Source: Brevundimonas sp. UBA7506 (lineage in GTDB: Bacteria > Pseudomonadota > Alphaproteobacteria > Caulobacterales > Caulobacteraceae). From it: a DNA stretch of 64,000 bases. The notes under the pieces were generated by a model, which was given only the letters and a program-made list of their open reading frames with translations, had not been told where the DNA came from and did not search any database. Positions 33,248-42,442 of this stretch are shown in pieces; the stretch's first letter is position 1; the number at the start of each line of letters is the position of its first letter. A program made the position numbers and the translations under genes. The DNA lies in contig NZ_DLNQ01000007.1 of assembly GCF_002479495.1 (NCBI RefSeq), positions 62,001 to 126,000 of the forward strand, in the 5' to 3' direction.

Positions 33248-36200
33248 TTGAAAAAGGACACAGTGATCAAGATGACGCCGCAAAATCGTCTGCGCTATTC
33301 CTCCTCGCTCTTCGGCGGCGCTGTAGCGGCGCTGCTGGCGACGAGCCCAGCCTTCGCTCAAACGACGCCGCCGGCCGCCGTGGACGACCAGGCCACCCAG
33401 GTTGAAGAAGTCATCGTCACCGGGTCGCGCATCCCGAAGAATGAGTTCACCAGCGCCTCGCCGGTGCAGGTGATCACCAGCGAACGCGCCCAGGCGCGGG
33501 GCCTGAGCGACACGGCGCAGATGCTGCAGTCGTCCACCGTCGCCGCCGGTTCGCCGCAGGTGAACAGCACGATTTCCAGCGCCTTCGTGACCGATGGCGG
33601 CCCCGGCGCCTCGACGATCTCGCTGCGCGGTCTGGGCGCCAACCGGACCCTGGTCCTGCTCAACGGGCGTCGCGCCGGCCCGGCCGGCACGCGCGGCGGC
33701 GTGTCCGCCTTCGACCTGAACGTCATTCCGCAGTCGGCGATCAATCGCGTCGACGTGCTGAAGGACGGCGCCTCGTCCATCTATGGCTCGGACGCCGTGG
33801 CCGGGGTGGTCAACCTGATCACCAATCGCGGTCGCGATGGCGGGGAGATGGGCGTCTTCGCCACAGCGCCCCTGGACGGCGGCGGCGAGCAGTACAACAT
33901 CTCCGGCTCCTTCGGGAAGAAGTTCGACCGGGGCTACATCAACCTGTCGGCCGACTACTATCGCCAGGAGGCGCTGCGCGCCGGCGACCGCGACTTCCTG
34001 ATCTGCAAGAACCAGTATGTGTTCGAGCCGGGCACCCGCAATCGCGCCGACCGGATCGACCCGCGCACCGGCGAGCCGACCTGTAACGACACCCTGTGGG
34101 GACAGGTCTATGTCTATGGCCCCGGCTTCACCGGCCGCGCGGGTCGCTTCCAATACGATTACGACGGCGACCTGGGCAAATACATCCCGGCCCGTCCGAC
34201 CAATCCGGCCACCAGCGCCCAGTATCCGGTGGCGCCCAACGGCTTCTATCTGGTCAACTACGACGCCGCCTCGCGCGCGGTCGTCAACGCCAGCCACCCC
34301 TTCGCACGCGAAGAGTCCATCGTCCCCGAGATCGAGCGCTACACGGCCTTCGTCGATGGCGCCTATGACGTCGGCGGCGGCGTGGAAGTCTATGGTGAGT
34401 TCCTGCTGAACCGTCGCGAGAGCCGCACCGACAGCTATCGGCAGTTCTGGAACTACACCTACACCTCGACGGGGCTGGGCTATGGCGGGGATCCCGTCAC
34501 CGGCTTCAGCGGCGACTACTATCTGAGCGCGACGCCGATCACGGACCACTTCGATCAGTCGCAACGCGTGGACTACATCCGCGGCGTGGCCGGCGTTCGC
34601 GGCGATCTGAACCTGTTCTCCAACACCTGGAAATGGGACGTCTTCGCCCAGTACAGCCGTTCTGACGGCGACTACACCTCGGACGTGATCCTGGACGACG
34701 CCGTGGCGTCGACCAACTTCAAGACGTCGAGCTGCGTCGGCAGCAACCTGCCGGTCAGCGGCCGCAAGTGCATCGACATGGACTTCACCGATCCTCGCGT
34801 GCTGCGCGGGGATCTGAGCGCCGAAGAGCGGGCCTTCCTGTTCGACACGGAAACCGGCAACACCCTCTACGAGCAGACCTATGTGGAAGGCTCGATCGGC
34901 GGCAATCTGTTTGACCTGCCGGCCGGACCTCTGGGCCTGGCGCTGGGTTTCCACATCCGTCGTGACGAGATCAATGATACGCCCGGCGAAGTGACCCTGG
35001 CCGACAACAGCTGGGGTCTGTCGGGCGCCGGCATCACCCAGGGCAGCGAAGACACCCGCGAAGCCTATGCCGAGCTGGCCGTGCCCCTGCTCAAGGACTT
35101 CCCCTTCGTCCAGGGGCTCGATCTGTCGCTGTCGGGACGCTACACCGACACCAAGACCTCCGGCGACGCCTCGACCTACAAGGTGGGTCTGAACTGGGCG
35201 GTGAACGACGCCGTGCGCTTCCGCGCGACCCACGGCACCTCGTTCCGCGCTCCGGCCCTGTTCGAACTGTATCTGGCGGACCAGACCAGCTTCGCCGGAC
35301 AGCGCAATATCGACCCCTGCCTGAACCTGGACACGCGTCTGGCCGACGGCGCCGTGACGCAGAAGCTCTATGACAACTGCCGCAATGCGGCGGGTCCGGG
35401 CGGCGGCGTGGCCGGCGACTTCACCGGGGGCAACGCCTCGGCCGAGGTGGTCACCGGCGGCGGTCTGGGCGTTCTGACGCCGGAAACCTCGAAGGCGACG
35501 GTGGTGGGCGTCATCATCACCCCGCCCGAAACCGGCATCAGCCTGGCGGTCGATTACTTCGACATCAACATCAACAACCAAGTGACCAACCTGGGCGCCG
35601 GCGGGATCCTGACGGCCTGCTATCTGTCGGACAACTTCCCGACCGATCCGATCTGCAACCAGTTCGACCGCGATCCGACCCTGGGCATCACCCAGGTGCG
35701 CGACAGCTTCATCAACATCGCCGAGCAGACGAACCGCGGCCTGGACTTCACCTTCCGCTTCATCACCGAGACGCCCTGGGGTGAGCTGACGCTGGACAGC
35801 CAGACGACCTGGACCCTGGAGAACTACACGGCGGTGTTCGCGGACAGCTCGGTCGATCCCCTGGGCGAGGTCGGCTATCCTGAACTGGTCGGCAATCTCA
35901 ACGCCAGCTTCTCGCGCGGTCCGTGGACGGCCTACTGGGGCTTCGACTGGATCGGCAACCAATCCAGCGCGGGCGAGTACCTGGAAAGCAACGGCTCGCT
36001 CTTCACCACCATTGACGGCCGTCGCGTCGAAGTGAAGGCCGACGCCGAGTTCACCGGCTTCCACAGCGCCTCGCTGGCCTATCAGTTCGACGACTGGAAG
36101 CTGATCGGCGGCGTCGCCAACATCTTCGACGAGAAGCCGCCCGCAGCCTCGACCATCATCGGCGAGTACTCGACGACGGGGAACTCGATCCTCGCGTCGC

Positions 36201-36259
36201 AGTACACCGAGGCCTATTACGGCCGTCGCGTCTTCGTTCGGATCAGCAAGTCCTTCTGA
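33248..36259 (+). CDS. TonB-dependent outer membrane receptor
   Basis: About 1003 residues. The signal peptide ends ATSPAFAQ; a TonB-box-like EEVIVTGSRI follows, then the plug domain (TISLRGLGANRTLVLLNGRR, INRVDVLKDGASSIYGSDAV) and a large barrel closing with RRVFVRISKSF. Such receptors import scarce large substrates using the proton motive force. Its position after the salicylate/gentisate operon suggests a related substrate, but the terminator at 32993 gives it its own transcript. I choose TTG 33248 because CGGGAGGG lies 6 bp upstream; GTG 33263 and ATG 33272 are alternatives. Confidence 0.88.
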   Translation: MKKDTVIKMTPQNRLRYSSSLFGGAVAALLATSPAFAQTTPPAAVDDQATQVEEVIVTGSRIPKNEFTSASPVQVITSERAQARGLSDTAQMLQSSTVAAGSPQVNSTISSAFVTDGGPGASTISLRGLGANRTLVLLNGRRAGPAGTRGGVSAFDLNVIPQSAINRVDVLKDGASSIYGSDAVAGVVNLITNRGRDGGEMGVFATAPLDGGGEQYNISGSFGKKFDRGYINLSADYYRQEALRAGDRDFLICKNQYVFEPGTRNRADRIDPRTGEPTCNDTLWGQVYVYGPGFTGRAGRFQYDYDGDLGKYIPARPTNPATSAQYPVAPNGFYLVNYDAASRAVVNASHPFAREESIVPEIERYTAFVDGAYDVGGGVEVYGEFLLNRRESRTDSYRQFWNYTYTSTGLGYGGDPVTGFSGDYYLSATPITDHFDQSQRVDYIRGVAGVRGDLNLFSNTWKWDVFAQYSRSDGDYTSDVILDDAVASTNFKTSSCVGSNLPVSGRKCIDMDFTDPRVLRGDLSAEERAFLFDTETGNTLYEQTYVEGSIGGNLFDLPAGPLGLALGFHIRRDEINDTPGEVTLADNSWGLSGAGITQGSEDTREAYAELAVPLLKDFPFVQGLDLSLSGRYTDTKTSGDASTYKVGLNWAVNDAVRFRATHGTSFRAPALFELYLADQTSFAGQRNIDPCLNLDTRLADGAVTQKLYDNCRNAAGPGGGVAGDFTGGNASAEVVTGGGLGVLTPETSKATVVGVIITPPETGISLAVDYFDININNQVTNLGAGGILTACYLSDNFPTDPICNQFDRDPTLGITQVRDSFINIAEQTNRGLDFTFRFITETPWGELTLDSQTTWTLENYTAVFADSSVDPLGEVGYPELVGNLNASFSRGPWTAYWGFDWIGNQSSAGEYLESNGSLFTTIDGRRVEVKADAEFTGFHSASLAYQFDDWKLIGGVANIFDEKPPAASTIIGEYSTTGNSILASQYTEAYYGRRVFVRISKSF

Positions 36260-36283
36260 TCGAAAGAACATCTGTGTTCCGGG

Positions 36284-36319
36284 AGGGCGGCGAGGCTTCT
36301 CGCCGCCCTTTCCATTTTT
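36284..36319 (+). terminator. rho-independent terminator after the TonB receptor
   Basis: An 11-bp stem (AGGGCGGCGAG / CTCGCCGCCCT) with a GCTT loop is followed by a T-rich run (TTCCATTTTT). Confidence 0.88.
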
Positions 36320-36375
36320 GTGCTGTGCGGCGAGGCGGACCCTGCCTTATCCATAGCTGAGGCTTAGGGGGAAGC

Positions 36376-37167
36376 ATGGCTATCATCACCGGGATCAAGG
36401 ACACGCTGGACGCCGAGGTGGCGCGGTTCTCACAGACGCCGCTGGCGCAGCCGGTCCTGCTTAACAGCGTGCCCAAGGGCGGCACCCATCTGTTGCGCAA
36501 CATCGTCAGGATGTTCGTGCCCGTCGAGCAGCACTACGATCGCGACTTCGTGCAGATCCCCAACATGCATCTGCACCTGGAGGCCTTCAATCCGCACGCG
36601 CCCAGGCTCAGCGCCGCGCACCTGCTGTTCAGCGACCAGGCCGCCGCCAATGTCCGCACCGCCCGCCATGTCCTGTTGGTGCGCGACCCCTACGACTGGG
36701 TGCTGGCGCGCGCCCGGTTCTTTGTCTCGGACACCTTCCATCAGGAGAATCTGGAGCATCTGAAGTCCGGCGTGTTCAACGCCGACATGCTGATGAACTT
36801 CATGATCTTCGGCCTGCATGGGAAGACGCCGGCCCTGGCCGACATCTACACGCACAATGCCGCCTCCTGGCTGGGGACGGGGGTCTATCTGGTCCGTTAC
36901 GAGGATATTCTGGCGGCGCTGGGCGATCTGGATGCGCCGTCGTCAGAGGCCTATTTCCGCGCGCTTCTGGACGCCTGCGGCATCGCCTTGCCGGAAGACT
37001 GGAAGGCGCGCGTGCGGATCGGCTCGGACCGCAAGCTGAGCCGGACGGCGCGCGAGAACTTGATGTTGCCGGAAGGCATGACCTTCCCGTCGGAACTGCC
37101 AGAGCAGCAAAAGCGGCTGGTGGACTTCCACGCGCCCGGCCTGCGCAGCCTGCTGGGCTACGCCTAG
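36376..37167 (+). CDS. sulfotransferase-family protein
   Basis: A 263-residue protein with the two PAPS-binding regions of sulfotransferases: SVPKGGTHLLRN (31-42, phosphosulfate loop with Lys34) and VLLVRDPYDWVLAR (99-112, with Arg103 and Pro105 as the 3'-phosphate site). LVRYEDI, the usual end of the core, is near residue 176. The acceptor cannot be told; glycans, lipids and polyphenols are all possible. ATG 36376 follows GGGGGAAGC. Its TAG overlaps the stop of the convergent aminopeptidase gene in the palindrome CTAG (37164-37167). Confidence 0.72.
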   Translation: MAIITGIKDTLDAEVARFSQTPLAQPVLLNSVPKGGTHLLRNIVRMFVPVEQHYDRDFVQIPNMHLHLEAFNPHAPRLSAAHLLFSDQAAANVRTARHVLLVRDPYDWVLARARFFVSDTFHQENLEHLKSGVFNADMLMNFMIFGLHGKTPALADIYTHNAASWLGTGVYLVRYEDILAALGDLDAPSSEAYFRALLDACGIALPEDWKARVRIGSDRKLSRTARENLMLPEGMTFPSELPEQQKRLVDFHAPGLRSLLGYA

Positions 37168-38864
37168 CCGGCGCTCTGAGACGCCTTCCAGACCTCGAGG
37201 TACTCCAGGCGGCGCAGCACCTTTGAACCGGGGTCCAGCAGGATGTGGGCGCTGGAGGGCGCCGTGAAGACGGCGCGACCGTCGGTCATGGGCAGGGCGC
37301 GCAGACGGCCGTCCACCTCGACCTCGACAGGCAGGGGGAAGGGGCGGCCGTTTCCGGTCTTCCACTCCACGGTGACGCGCTCGCCGTCGCGGGTCATGAC
37401 CAGATCGGGCAGGGCGGCCTGATAGAGGTAGGCGTCGAAGAACCAGCCCAGATCGCGGCCGGTCACCTGATTGACGATAGCCACATACTCCGGCGTCGTG
37501 GCGTAGCGCGGGGCGAAGTTCCCCGGCTTGGGGTCGGGGTGGCCATAGACCAGTCGGCGCAGGGATTCGTAGAAGGCCTCGTCGCCGATGTAGAGGCGCA
37601 GGGTGTGGGCGATCAGGGCGCCCTTGTAATAGAGGTCCAGCCCCGGCCCGGTCTCGCCGTTGTAGACCGTGCCCGCGTCCTGGGGCTTGCCCGAGACCAC
37701 GGGGAAACGATTGGCCAGCGTCAGCCGCATGGTCTGCAGTTCGGACTGCATGGCGCGCTCGCCGTTCAGCCAGCGGGCGTAGAGGGGCTGCATATAGGTG
37801 CCGAAGCCCTCGTGCAGCCACATGTCGTCCCAGTCGGCGTTGGTCAGCTGATTGCCGAACCATTCGTGCGCCAGTTCGTGCTGCAGCAGCCAGTCGTAGC
37901 CCTTGCCGTCCAGCTTGTAGCCGTTGCCGTAGGCGTTGATGGTCTGGTGCTCCATGCCCAGGTGCGGGGTCTCGACCACGCCCATCTTCTCGTCGCCGAA
38001 GGGGAAGGGGCCGATGGTCGCCTCATAGAAGTCGAGCTGCTTGGGGAACTCGGCGAACAGGGCGGCGGCCTTGGCCGGATCGTCCGACGCCAGGCGCCAG
38101 AAGCGCAGGGGAATCACATTGCCGAAGCGGCTGGGGTAGTCGGCGGCCATCTCGACGAAGGGGCCGACGTTCAGGCTGATGGCGTAGGTGTCGGGCTGGC
38201 GCGCGGTCCAGTTCCAGGTGGTCGTGCCGTCGCCGTTGTCGGTCTTGCCCAGGAAGCGGCCGTTGGCGGGGGCGCTGAGGGCGGTCGGGACGGTGATGTG
38301 CAGATCGACGCGGTCGGGCTCGCCCTGCGGATGGTCGATGCAGGGCCAGAACAGGTCGCAGCCTTCGCCCTGAACCGCGCTGGCGATCCAGGGCTGACCA
38401 TCGGGCGTCTTGGCCCAGACGAAGCCGCCGTCCCAGGGCGCGCGCTTGGCCTGATGCGGGCGGCCGGCGTAGGCGATGCGGACGGAGGCGGTCTGGCCGG
38501 CCTCCAGGGCGCGCGGCAGGGGGATGGTCAGGCGGCCCTCGGGATTGGACCAGCCGGTGACCGTCTGGCCGTCCACGGCGATGGAAGTGATGGCGAACAG
38601 GGTGTCCAGTTCGACCACGACGGCGCTGGCCGGGGCCGCAGCGGTGAAGTCGAGGACGGCGACGCCCTCGATCGACTGGGTCTCGGGCAGCAGCTTGAAC
38701 GACAGGTCCGCCTTGTCGAAATGCAGGGCCAGTTGTTCCGACGTGCGGGGCGTGCCGCTGGACAGGGTGAAGGCCGTCGAATCGCGAGCGGGGGCGGCCT
38801 CCTGGGCCAGCGCCGGGGCGCTGATCAGGGCGGTGGTCAGGCAGAGGGCGGCGGTCAGGCGCAA
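37164..38864 (-). CDS. exported M1-family metallopeptidase (aminopeptidase)
   Basis: A 566-residue zinc peptidase. The site is HELAH (329-333) followed 18 residues later by Glu352 (LHEGFGTYM), the complete HExxH-x18-E ligand set. The N-terminal beta domain starts after a signal peptide (LRLTAALCLTTALISAPALA). I start it at TTG 38864 with GGAG 8 bp upstream; reading further upstream would pass through the rpmB terminator. Length fits the short M1 proteins without the ERAP C-terminal domain. The enzyme probably trims peptides in the periplasm. Confidence 0.87.
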   Translation of the reverse strand: MRLTAALCLTTALISAPALAQEAAPARDSTAFTLSSGTPRTSEQLALHFDKADLSFKLLPETQSIEGVAVLDFTAAAPASAVVVELDTLFAITSIAVDGQTVTGWSNPEGRLTIPLPRALEAGQTASVRIAYAGRPHQAKRAPWDGGFVWAKTPDGQPWIASAVQGEGCDLFWPCIDHPQGEPDRVDLHITVPTALSAPANGRFLGKTDNGDGTTTWNWTARQPDTYAISLNVGPFVEMAADYPSRFGNVIPLRFWRLASDDPAKAAALFAEFPKQLDFYEATIGPFPFGDEKMGVVETPHLGMEHQTINAYGNGYKLDGKGYDWLLQHELAHEWFGNQLTNADWDDMWLHEGFGTYMQPLYARWLNGERAMQSELQTMRLTLANRFPVVSGKPQDAGTVYNGETGPGLDLYYKGALIAHTLRLYIGDEAFYESLRRLVYGHPDPKPGNFAPRYATTPEYVAIVNQVTGRDLGWFFDAYLYQAALPDLVMTRDGERVTVEWKTGNGRPFPLPVEVEVDGRLRALPMTDGRAVFTAPSSAHILLDPGSKVLRRLEYLEVWKASQSAG

Positions 38865-38921
38865 GGCTTCGGCTCCGGCAGAGGTCGCGATGACCGTAGC
38901 GGGGGGCGACGAGGGCGCAAA

Positions 38922-38951
38922 GAAAAAGGCCGGTGTTTCCACCGGCCTCTT
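38922..38951 (-). terminator. rho-independent terminator of rpmB
   Basis: On the minus strand AGGCCGGTG-GAAA-CACCGGCCT forms a 9-bp perfect stem followed by TTTTTCTTT. It lies 24 bp after the rpmB stop. Confidence 0.9.
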
Positions 38952-38974
38952 CAAACTTGGTCAGACGGCGCTGA

Positions 38975-39271
38975 TTAAGCGGCGGTCTGCTCGGCCAGCT
39001 TGGCCTTGACCTGGCGCTTGATGCGCTGGGCGGCGACCGACAGCTTTTCGTCGCGAGCCTTGACGATGAAGGCGTCCAGGCCGCCCTTGTAGTCGAGGGT
39101 GCGCAGGGCGGCGTTCGAGATACGCAGCGAGAAGGTTTGGCCCAGCGATTCCGAGGCCACCTTGACCGTCTTCAGCGACGGCAGGAAGCGGCGCTTGGTC
39201 TTGATGTTCGAGTGGCTCACATTGTGGCCGACCATCGGGCCGATACCCGTGAGTTCGCAACGACGCGACAT
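38975..39271 (-). CDS. rpmB: 50S ribosomal protein L28
   Basis: A 98-residue L28 with the family start [20 protein letters not shown] and conserved [10 protein letters not shown], followed by [20 protein letters not shown]. It is a component of the large ribosomal subunit. The ATG at 39271 is the standard family start; the frame open to 39316 is 5' leader. It forms its own transcript ending at the terminator 38922-38951. Confidence 0.97.
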   Translation of the reverse strand: MSRRCELTGIGPMVGHNVSHSNIKTKRRFLPSLKTVKVASESLGQTFSLRISNAALRTLDYKGGLDAFIVKARDEKLSVAAQRIKRQVKAKLAEQTAA

Positions 39272-39498
39272 CTTAAGATCCTCAAGGTCACATCCGCGAG
39301 ACGTGTGCGGACGCATGAAACAGGTGCACGCAGCGGGCGGACCCCTGCGAGAGAGGGGGCCGTATAGAGGAATGACTCGGAGGCCGTCAAGGCTGGAGTC
39401 GAGTCAGGCCAGGGATTCTGGCGGGGATCGAGGCTGTCCGGCGCGCGGGATCGCCTTCGTTCAGCCAGCGTTCAACGACCTGCTATACAGAGGATAGC

Positions 39499-40002
39499 AT
39501 GAAGACCCATTGGAAGCCGTTCCCCATGAAGACGCTGCCTGTTTCGTTCGCTCGAGTCCTGGCCCTGGCCGCCCCCGTTGTCGCCGGCGCCGTCATGCTG
39601 GGCGCGCCTGCGGCGGCCCCCCAGGCCCAGACGGCGGCCCCGGCCCAGCCGGTCCTGCCGGGCTACTGGGAATACACCACCAGCGCACTGGGCAGCCGCG
39701 ACACCGAGCAGAAGTGCGTGCGCCCCAGCGAGATCAACCGCTTCTTCGGCGGGCTGTCGACCAACCGCTGGAAATGCACCTATCCGACGCGTCAGGTCGG
39801 CGACGGGCGGGCGCGTTTCGAAGGCACCTGCCAGGACAAGAAGGGCCGTCGCGTCAGCGTGCGCCTGAACGGCACCTATCAAACCGAGAGCTTCCATTTC
39901 AACGGCGGCGCCCAGCTGATGCGAGGCACCCCCTATATCCCGGCCAGCATCACCGCGCGTCGTCTCAGCGCCCAGTGCCCGGCGAACGCCGAGTATTTCT
40001 AA
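39499..40002 (+). CDS. DUF3617-family exported protein
   Basis: A 167-residue secreted protein starting at ATG 39499 (AGAGGA upstream). A signal peptide covers about residues 10-44, ending APQAQTAA. The mature part begins QPVLPGYWEYTT, the DUF3617 hallmark, with Cys in QKCVRPSE, WKCTYP and GTCQDK and a last Cys in SAQCPAN that form probable disulfides. Function is unknown; the family is common in Caulobacterales and sphingomonads. Its TAA overlaps the convergent DUF2306 gene's stop in CTAA (39999-40002). Confidence 0.75.
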   Translation: MKTHWKPFPMKTLPVSFARVLALAAPVVAGAVMLGAPAAAPQAQTAAPAQPVLPGYWEYTTSALGSRDTEQKCVRPSEINRFFGGLSTNRWKCTYPTRQVGDGRARFEGTCQDKKGRRVSVRLNGTYQTESFHFNGGAQLMRGTPYIPASITARRLSAQCPANAEYF

Positions 40003-40628
40003 GCCTTTCCTGAGCGGCGCAGCCAAAGCTCCGCCGCGATCAGGTTGGGAACCCAGGCCAGGAATGAGATGGCGCGGTACCAGGGCAGGAAGGGCAGATC
40101 CAGGACCATGACCAGCGGCAGGTAGAGCCGCAGGGTTACGGCGGCCAGGGTCAGGGCCCAGGAGCGGATCATCCAGCGGCGGTGCTCGTCGAAGCGGCCC
40201 TGCACGGCGGCGCGCCAGCCTAGGAGGGTTGTGGCGATCCAGAGGACGGCGAGGGCGCCGAAGCCGGCCGAGGCGATGGGTCCTGCGTGGGAGCCGGGAG
40301 CCAGAATCAGGCCCGCCGAGCCGCCGACCAGGCATCCCGCGCCATAGACCCTCCCGATCCAGCGGTGGGGCGGGCCGGCTGTGCGGCGCAGGACCGGCAG
40401 GAACTGGAGCGACCCCAGCGCCAGGGCCGTGACGGAGCCTGCGACGTGGACGAAGAGCCACGGAACGCCGCGTGGGTTGCCCAGGGCCTGGGCGGGCGTT
40501 TGCGGCGGTTGCAGCAGATAGCGGGCGGAATAGACGCTGATCCCCAGGCAGAGGAGGGCGAGCAGCGCCCAGCCGATGCGGAAGCGCCAGGACGTGCGGC
40601 GGGGCGAAGGCGGGGCGGCGGTGGTCAT
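39999..40628 (-). CDS. DUF2306 membrane protein
   Basis: A 209-residue integral membrane protein with about six helices (for example FRIGWALLALLCLGISVYSA, LFVHVAGSVTALALGSLQF, WALTLAAVTLRLYLPLVMVL). The motif PPHRWIGRVYGAGCLVGG and RFDEHRRWMIRSWALT match DUF2306; the histidines may bind haem as in cytochrome b561-like proteins, but this is not shown. The start chosen is ATG 40628, since the longer frame to 40856 overlaps the promoter of the divergent LytTR gene. Confidence 0.78.
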   Translation of the reverse strand: MTTAAPPSPRRTSWRFRIGWALLALLCLGISVYSARYLLQPPQTPAQALGNPRGVPWLFVHVAGSVTALALGSLQFLPVLRRTAGPPHRWIGRVYGAGCLVGGSAGLILAPGSHAGPIASAGFGALAVLWIATTLLGWRAAVQGRFDEHRRWMIRSWALTLAAVTLRLYLPLVMVLDLPFLPWYRAISFLAWVPNLIAAELWLRRSGKA

Positions 40629-40731
40629 GCAGGGCCTCGTTGGCGGTTTCGCCGAACGCCATTGCCGGACGGGCGGCGGCTCGCTAGGCCTTGCTTCGCG
40701 AGCGGCGCCAGGGTTGCGCGAACGGGGCGGC

Positions 40732-41508
40732 ATGAGCGGAGAGGCGACAAGGACGGGGGCGGCGGCCATGGCGCGGCGATGGGGCGTCGACCTGGCCATG
40801 CTGATCGCGATCGGCCTGCTGATGGGATTTTTGGGGCCGTTCGGCTCGGACCGCATCCCGGACGCCTATCGCTATATCTACTGGATGATCTGCATGGTCG
40901 GCGGCGGGGTGATCGGGATTACGGCCGATGAGCTGCTGAGCCGTCGCATGGCTTCGGGCTGGCGACGGGTCGCGGTCGTTTCGGTGCTGATGACGCCGGC
41001 GGTGTCGCTGCTGGTGTTGAGTACCGAGCACCTTCTCATGGGCGGGCGGCTCGACTGGCAGGGCTTCGGGCGCCTTCTCTGGCAGGTCTGGCCCATCCTG
41101 CTGGCGGTGATGGCGGTGCGAGCCCTGGTCTGGCGGCGTTCGCCGGCGCGCGTCGAGACGCGGACCATCATCGCCCCGCCCTTGCCCGAGGCCGAGGCCG
41201 CGTTCAGGCGGCGCCTGTCGGCGAAACGGCGCGCGGCGCGGCTGATCGCGATCGAGGCCCACGACCATTATCTGAAGGTCCACACGGATGCGGGGGTCGA
41301 ACTGGTCGCCCTGCGTTTCGGCGACGCCCTGGAGGAACTGGGCGGCGCGCACGGCTGGCGCGTTCACCGGTCATGGTGGGTGGCGGCCGATGCGGTGGAG
41401 GATGTGCGCTGGCGGCGCGGCGTCGGCGAACTGCGTCTGGTCGGCGGCCTGACGGCGCCGGTGAGCCGGACCTACGGCCCTGTGCTGAAAGAGGCGGGCT
41501 GGTTCTAG
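40732..41508 (+). CDS. membrane-bound LytTR-domain transcriptional regulator
   Basis: A 258-residue protein with about four N-terminal membrane helices (MLIAIGLLMGFLGPF, YIYWMICMVGGGVIGI, VAVVSVLMTPAVSLLVL, LLWQVWPILLAVMAV). From about residue 160 there is a LytTR DNA-binding domain (LIAIEAHDHYLKVHTDAG, VHRSWWVAADAVEDV). Such membrane-tethered LytTR proteins are one-component regulators. The starting ATG 40732 lies 103 bp from the divergent DUF2306 gene, a possible target. A bidirectional terminator separates it from carD. Confidence 0.85.
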   Translation: MSGEATRTGAAAMARRWGVDLAMLIAIGLLMGFLGPFGSDRIPDAYRYIYWMICMVGGGVIGITADELLSRRMASGWRRVAVVSVLMTPAVSLLVLSTEHLLMGGRLDWQGFGRLLWQVWPILLAVMAVRALVWRRSPARVETRTIIAPPLPEAEAAFRRRLSAKRRAARLIAIEAHDHYLKVHTDAGVELVALRFGDALEELGGAHGWRVHRSWWVAADAVEDVRWRRGVGELRLVGGLTAPVSRTYGPVLKEAGWF

Positions 41509-41517
41509 GGCCAAAGA

Positions 41518-41545
41518 AAAGGCCCGGCGTTTCCGCCGGGCCTTT
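41518..41545. terminator. bidirectional terminator between LytTR gene and carD
   Basis: AAAGGCCCGGCG-TTTC-CGCCGGGCCTTT is a 12-bp perfect stem flanked by A-runs and T-runs, so it can end transcription from both sides. Confidence 0.88.
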
Positions 41546-41569
41546 GTCGTATCCGTCTGTCGCCGTGGA

Positions 41570-42130
41570 TCAGGCGGCTTCGGCCTCGGCCTCGGCGGCG
41601 GCCAGTTCGGCGGCGGTCGGGACCGGCTTCTTGGCGCTCAGCGACTTGGCCAGCAGGGCGACGGCGGCGTCCTTGTCGATGCGGTTGGCGGCGGCGACTT
41701 CGCGAGCCATGCGGTCCAGGGCTGATTCGTAGAGCTGACGCTCCGAATAGGACTGTTCCGGCTGGGTGTCGGCGCGGTGCAGGTCGCGGACCACTTCAGC
41801 GATCGAGATCAGGTCGCCCGAGTTGATCTTGGCTTCGTATTCCTGGGCGCGACGCGACCACATGGTGCGCTTGACGCGGGCGCGGCCCTTGAGGGTCGTC
41901 AGGGCCTTGGTGACGGTGTCGTCGGCGGCCAGGGTGCGCAGACCGGCGGTCTTGGCCTTCTTGGTCGGGACGCGCAGGGTCATTTTTTCATGGTCGAAGG
42001 TCACGACATAGACCTCCAGCGACATGCCGGCGACTTCCTGAGTCTCGATGGCGGCCACCTTGCCGACGCCATGGGCGGGATAGACCACCGCATCGCCAAC
42101 CTTGAATTCCAGACCGGTCTTGCTCGTCAT
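41570..42130 (-). CDS. carD: CarD/CdnL-family RNA polymerase-binding regulator
   Basis: A 186-residue CarD/CdnL protein. The N-terminal RNA-polymerase-interacting Tudor-like domain starts FKVGDAVVYPAHGVGKV and continues YVVTFDHEKMTLRVP; the helical C-terminal domain (MWSRRAQEYEAKINSGDLIS) binds promoter DNA. It stabilises open complexes at rRNA and other growth promoters. An Ala/Glu-rich tail (AAELAAAEAEAEAA) is extra. ATG 42130 with AAAGGAA before it. It lies downstream of fdxA on the same strand, a neighbour pairing common in Caulobacterales. Confidence 0.93.
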   Translation of the reverse strand: MTSKTGLEFKVGDAVVYPAHGVGKVAAIETQEVAGMSLEVYVVTFDHEKMTLRVPTKKAKTAGLRTLAADDTVTKALTTLKGRARVKRTMWSRRAQEYEAKINSGDLISIAEVVRDLHRADTQPEQSYSERQLYESALDRMAREVAAANRIDKDAAVALLAKSLSAKKPVPTAAELAAAEAEAEAA

Positions 42131-42442
42131 GTCATTCCTTTCCCGGAACAGGGGCGAAGCGAGGCGCTGAACGCAGCCGATGGGCGAAAACAACCCCGCC
42201 GCCGGAAACTGGTCCCGTCGGTTGGGCGGTCAGGTCACACATCAGAAGCGAAAGCGGATCACCGAACCTCTGGCCGACCCCGTCTGTTCGGCGGGGGACT
42301 GTCGCAAACGCGGGCGGCGCGCATGACTGCGGAACCGCCCGTTTCGAATAGGGAGGAACCTATCATAAAATTAGGAAATCTCAAAACATCCACAGGACGA
42401 CTGAGCGGTTCCGGCACTTTGTGACCGGATTGTGTTCAGGTC
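42131..42442. other. 312-bp region between fdxA and carD
   Basis: No gene is seen. It must hold the carD promoter and the 3' end of the fdxA transcript. An AT-rich patch at 42361-42390 stands out in the GC-rich context and may be part of a promoter. No confident hairpin was found. Confidence 0.45.

Noticed and set aside
31202..36271. 1689-codon open frame on the minus strand opposite the porin and TonB genes
   Set aside because: It mirrors two well-supported genes on the plus strand; long antisense frames are common in GC-rich DNA, and it has no domain or ribosome site.
38865..38954. Extending the M1 peptidase to TTG 38954
   Set aside because: The extra codons run through the rpmB terminator hairpin and the signal peptide would no longer be N-terminal.
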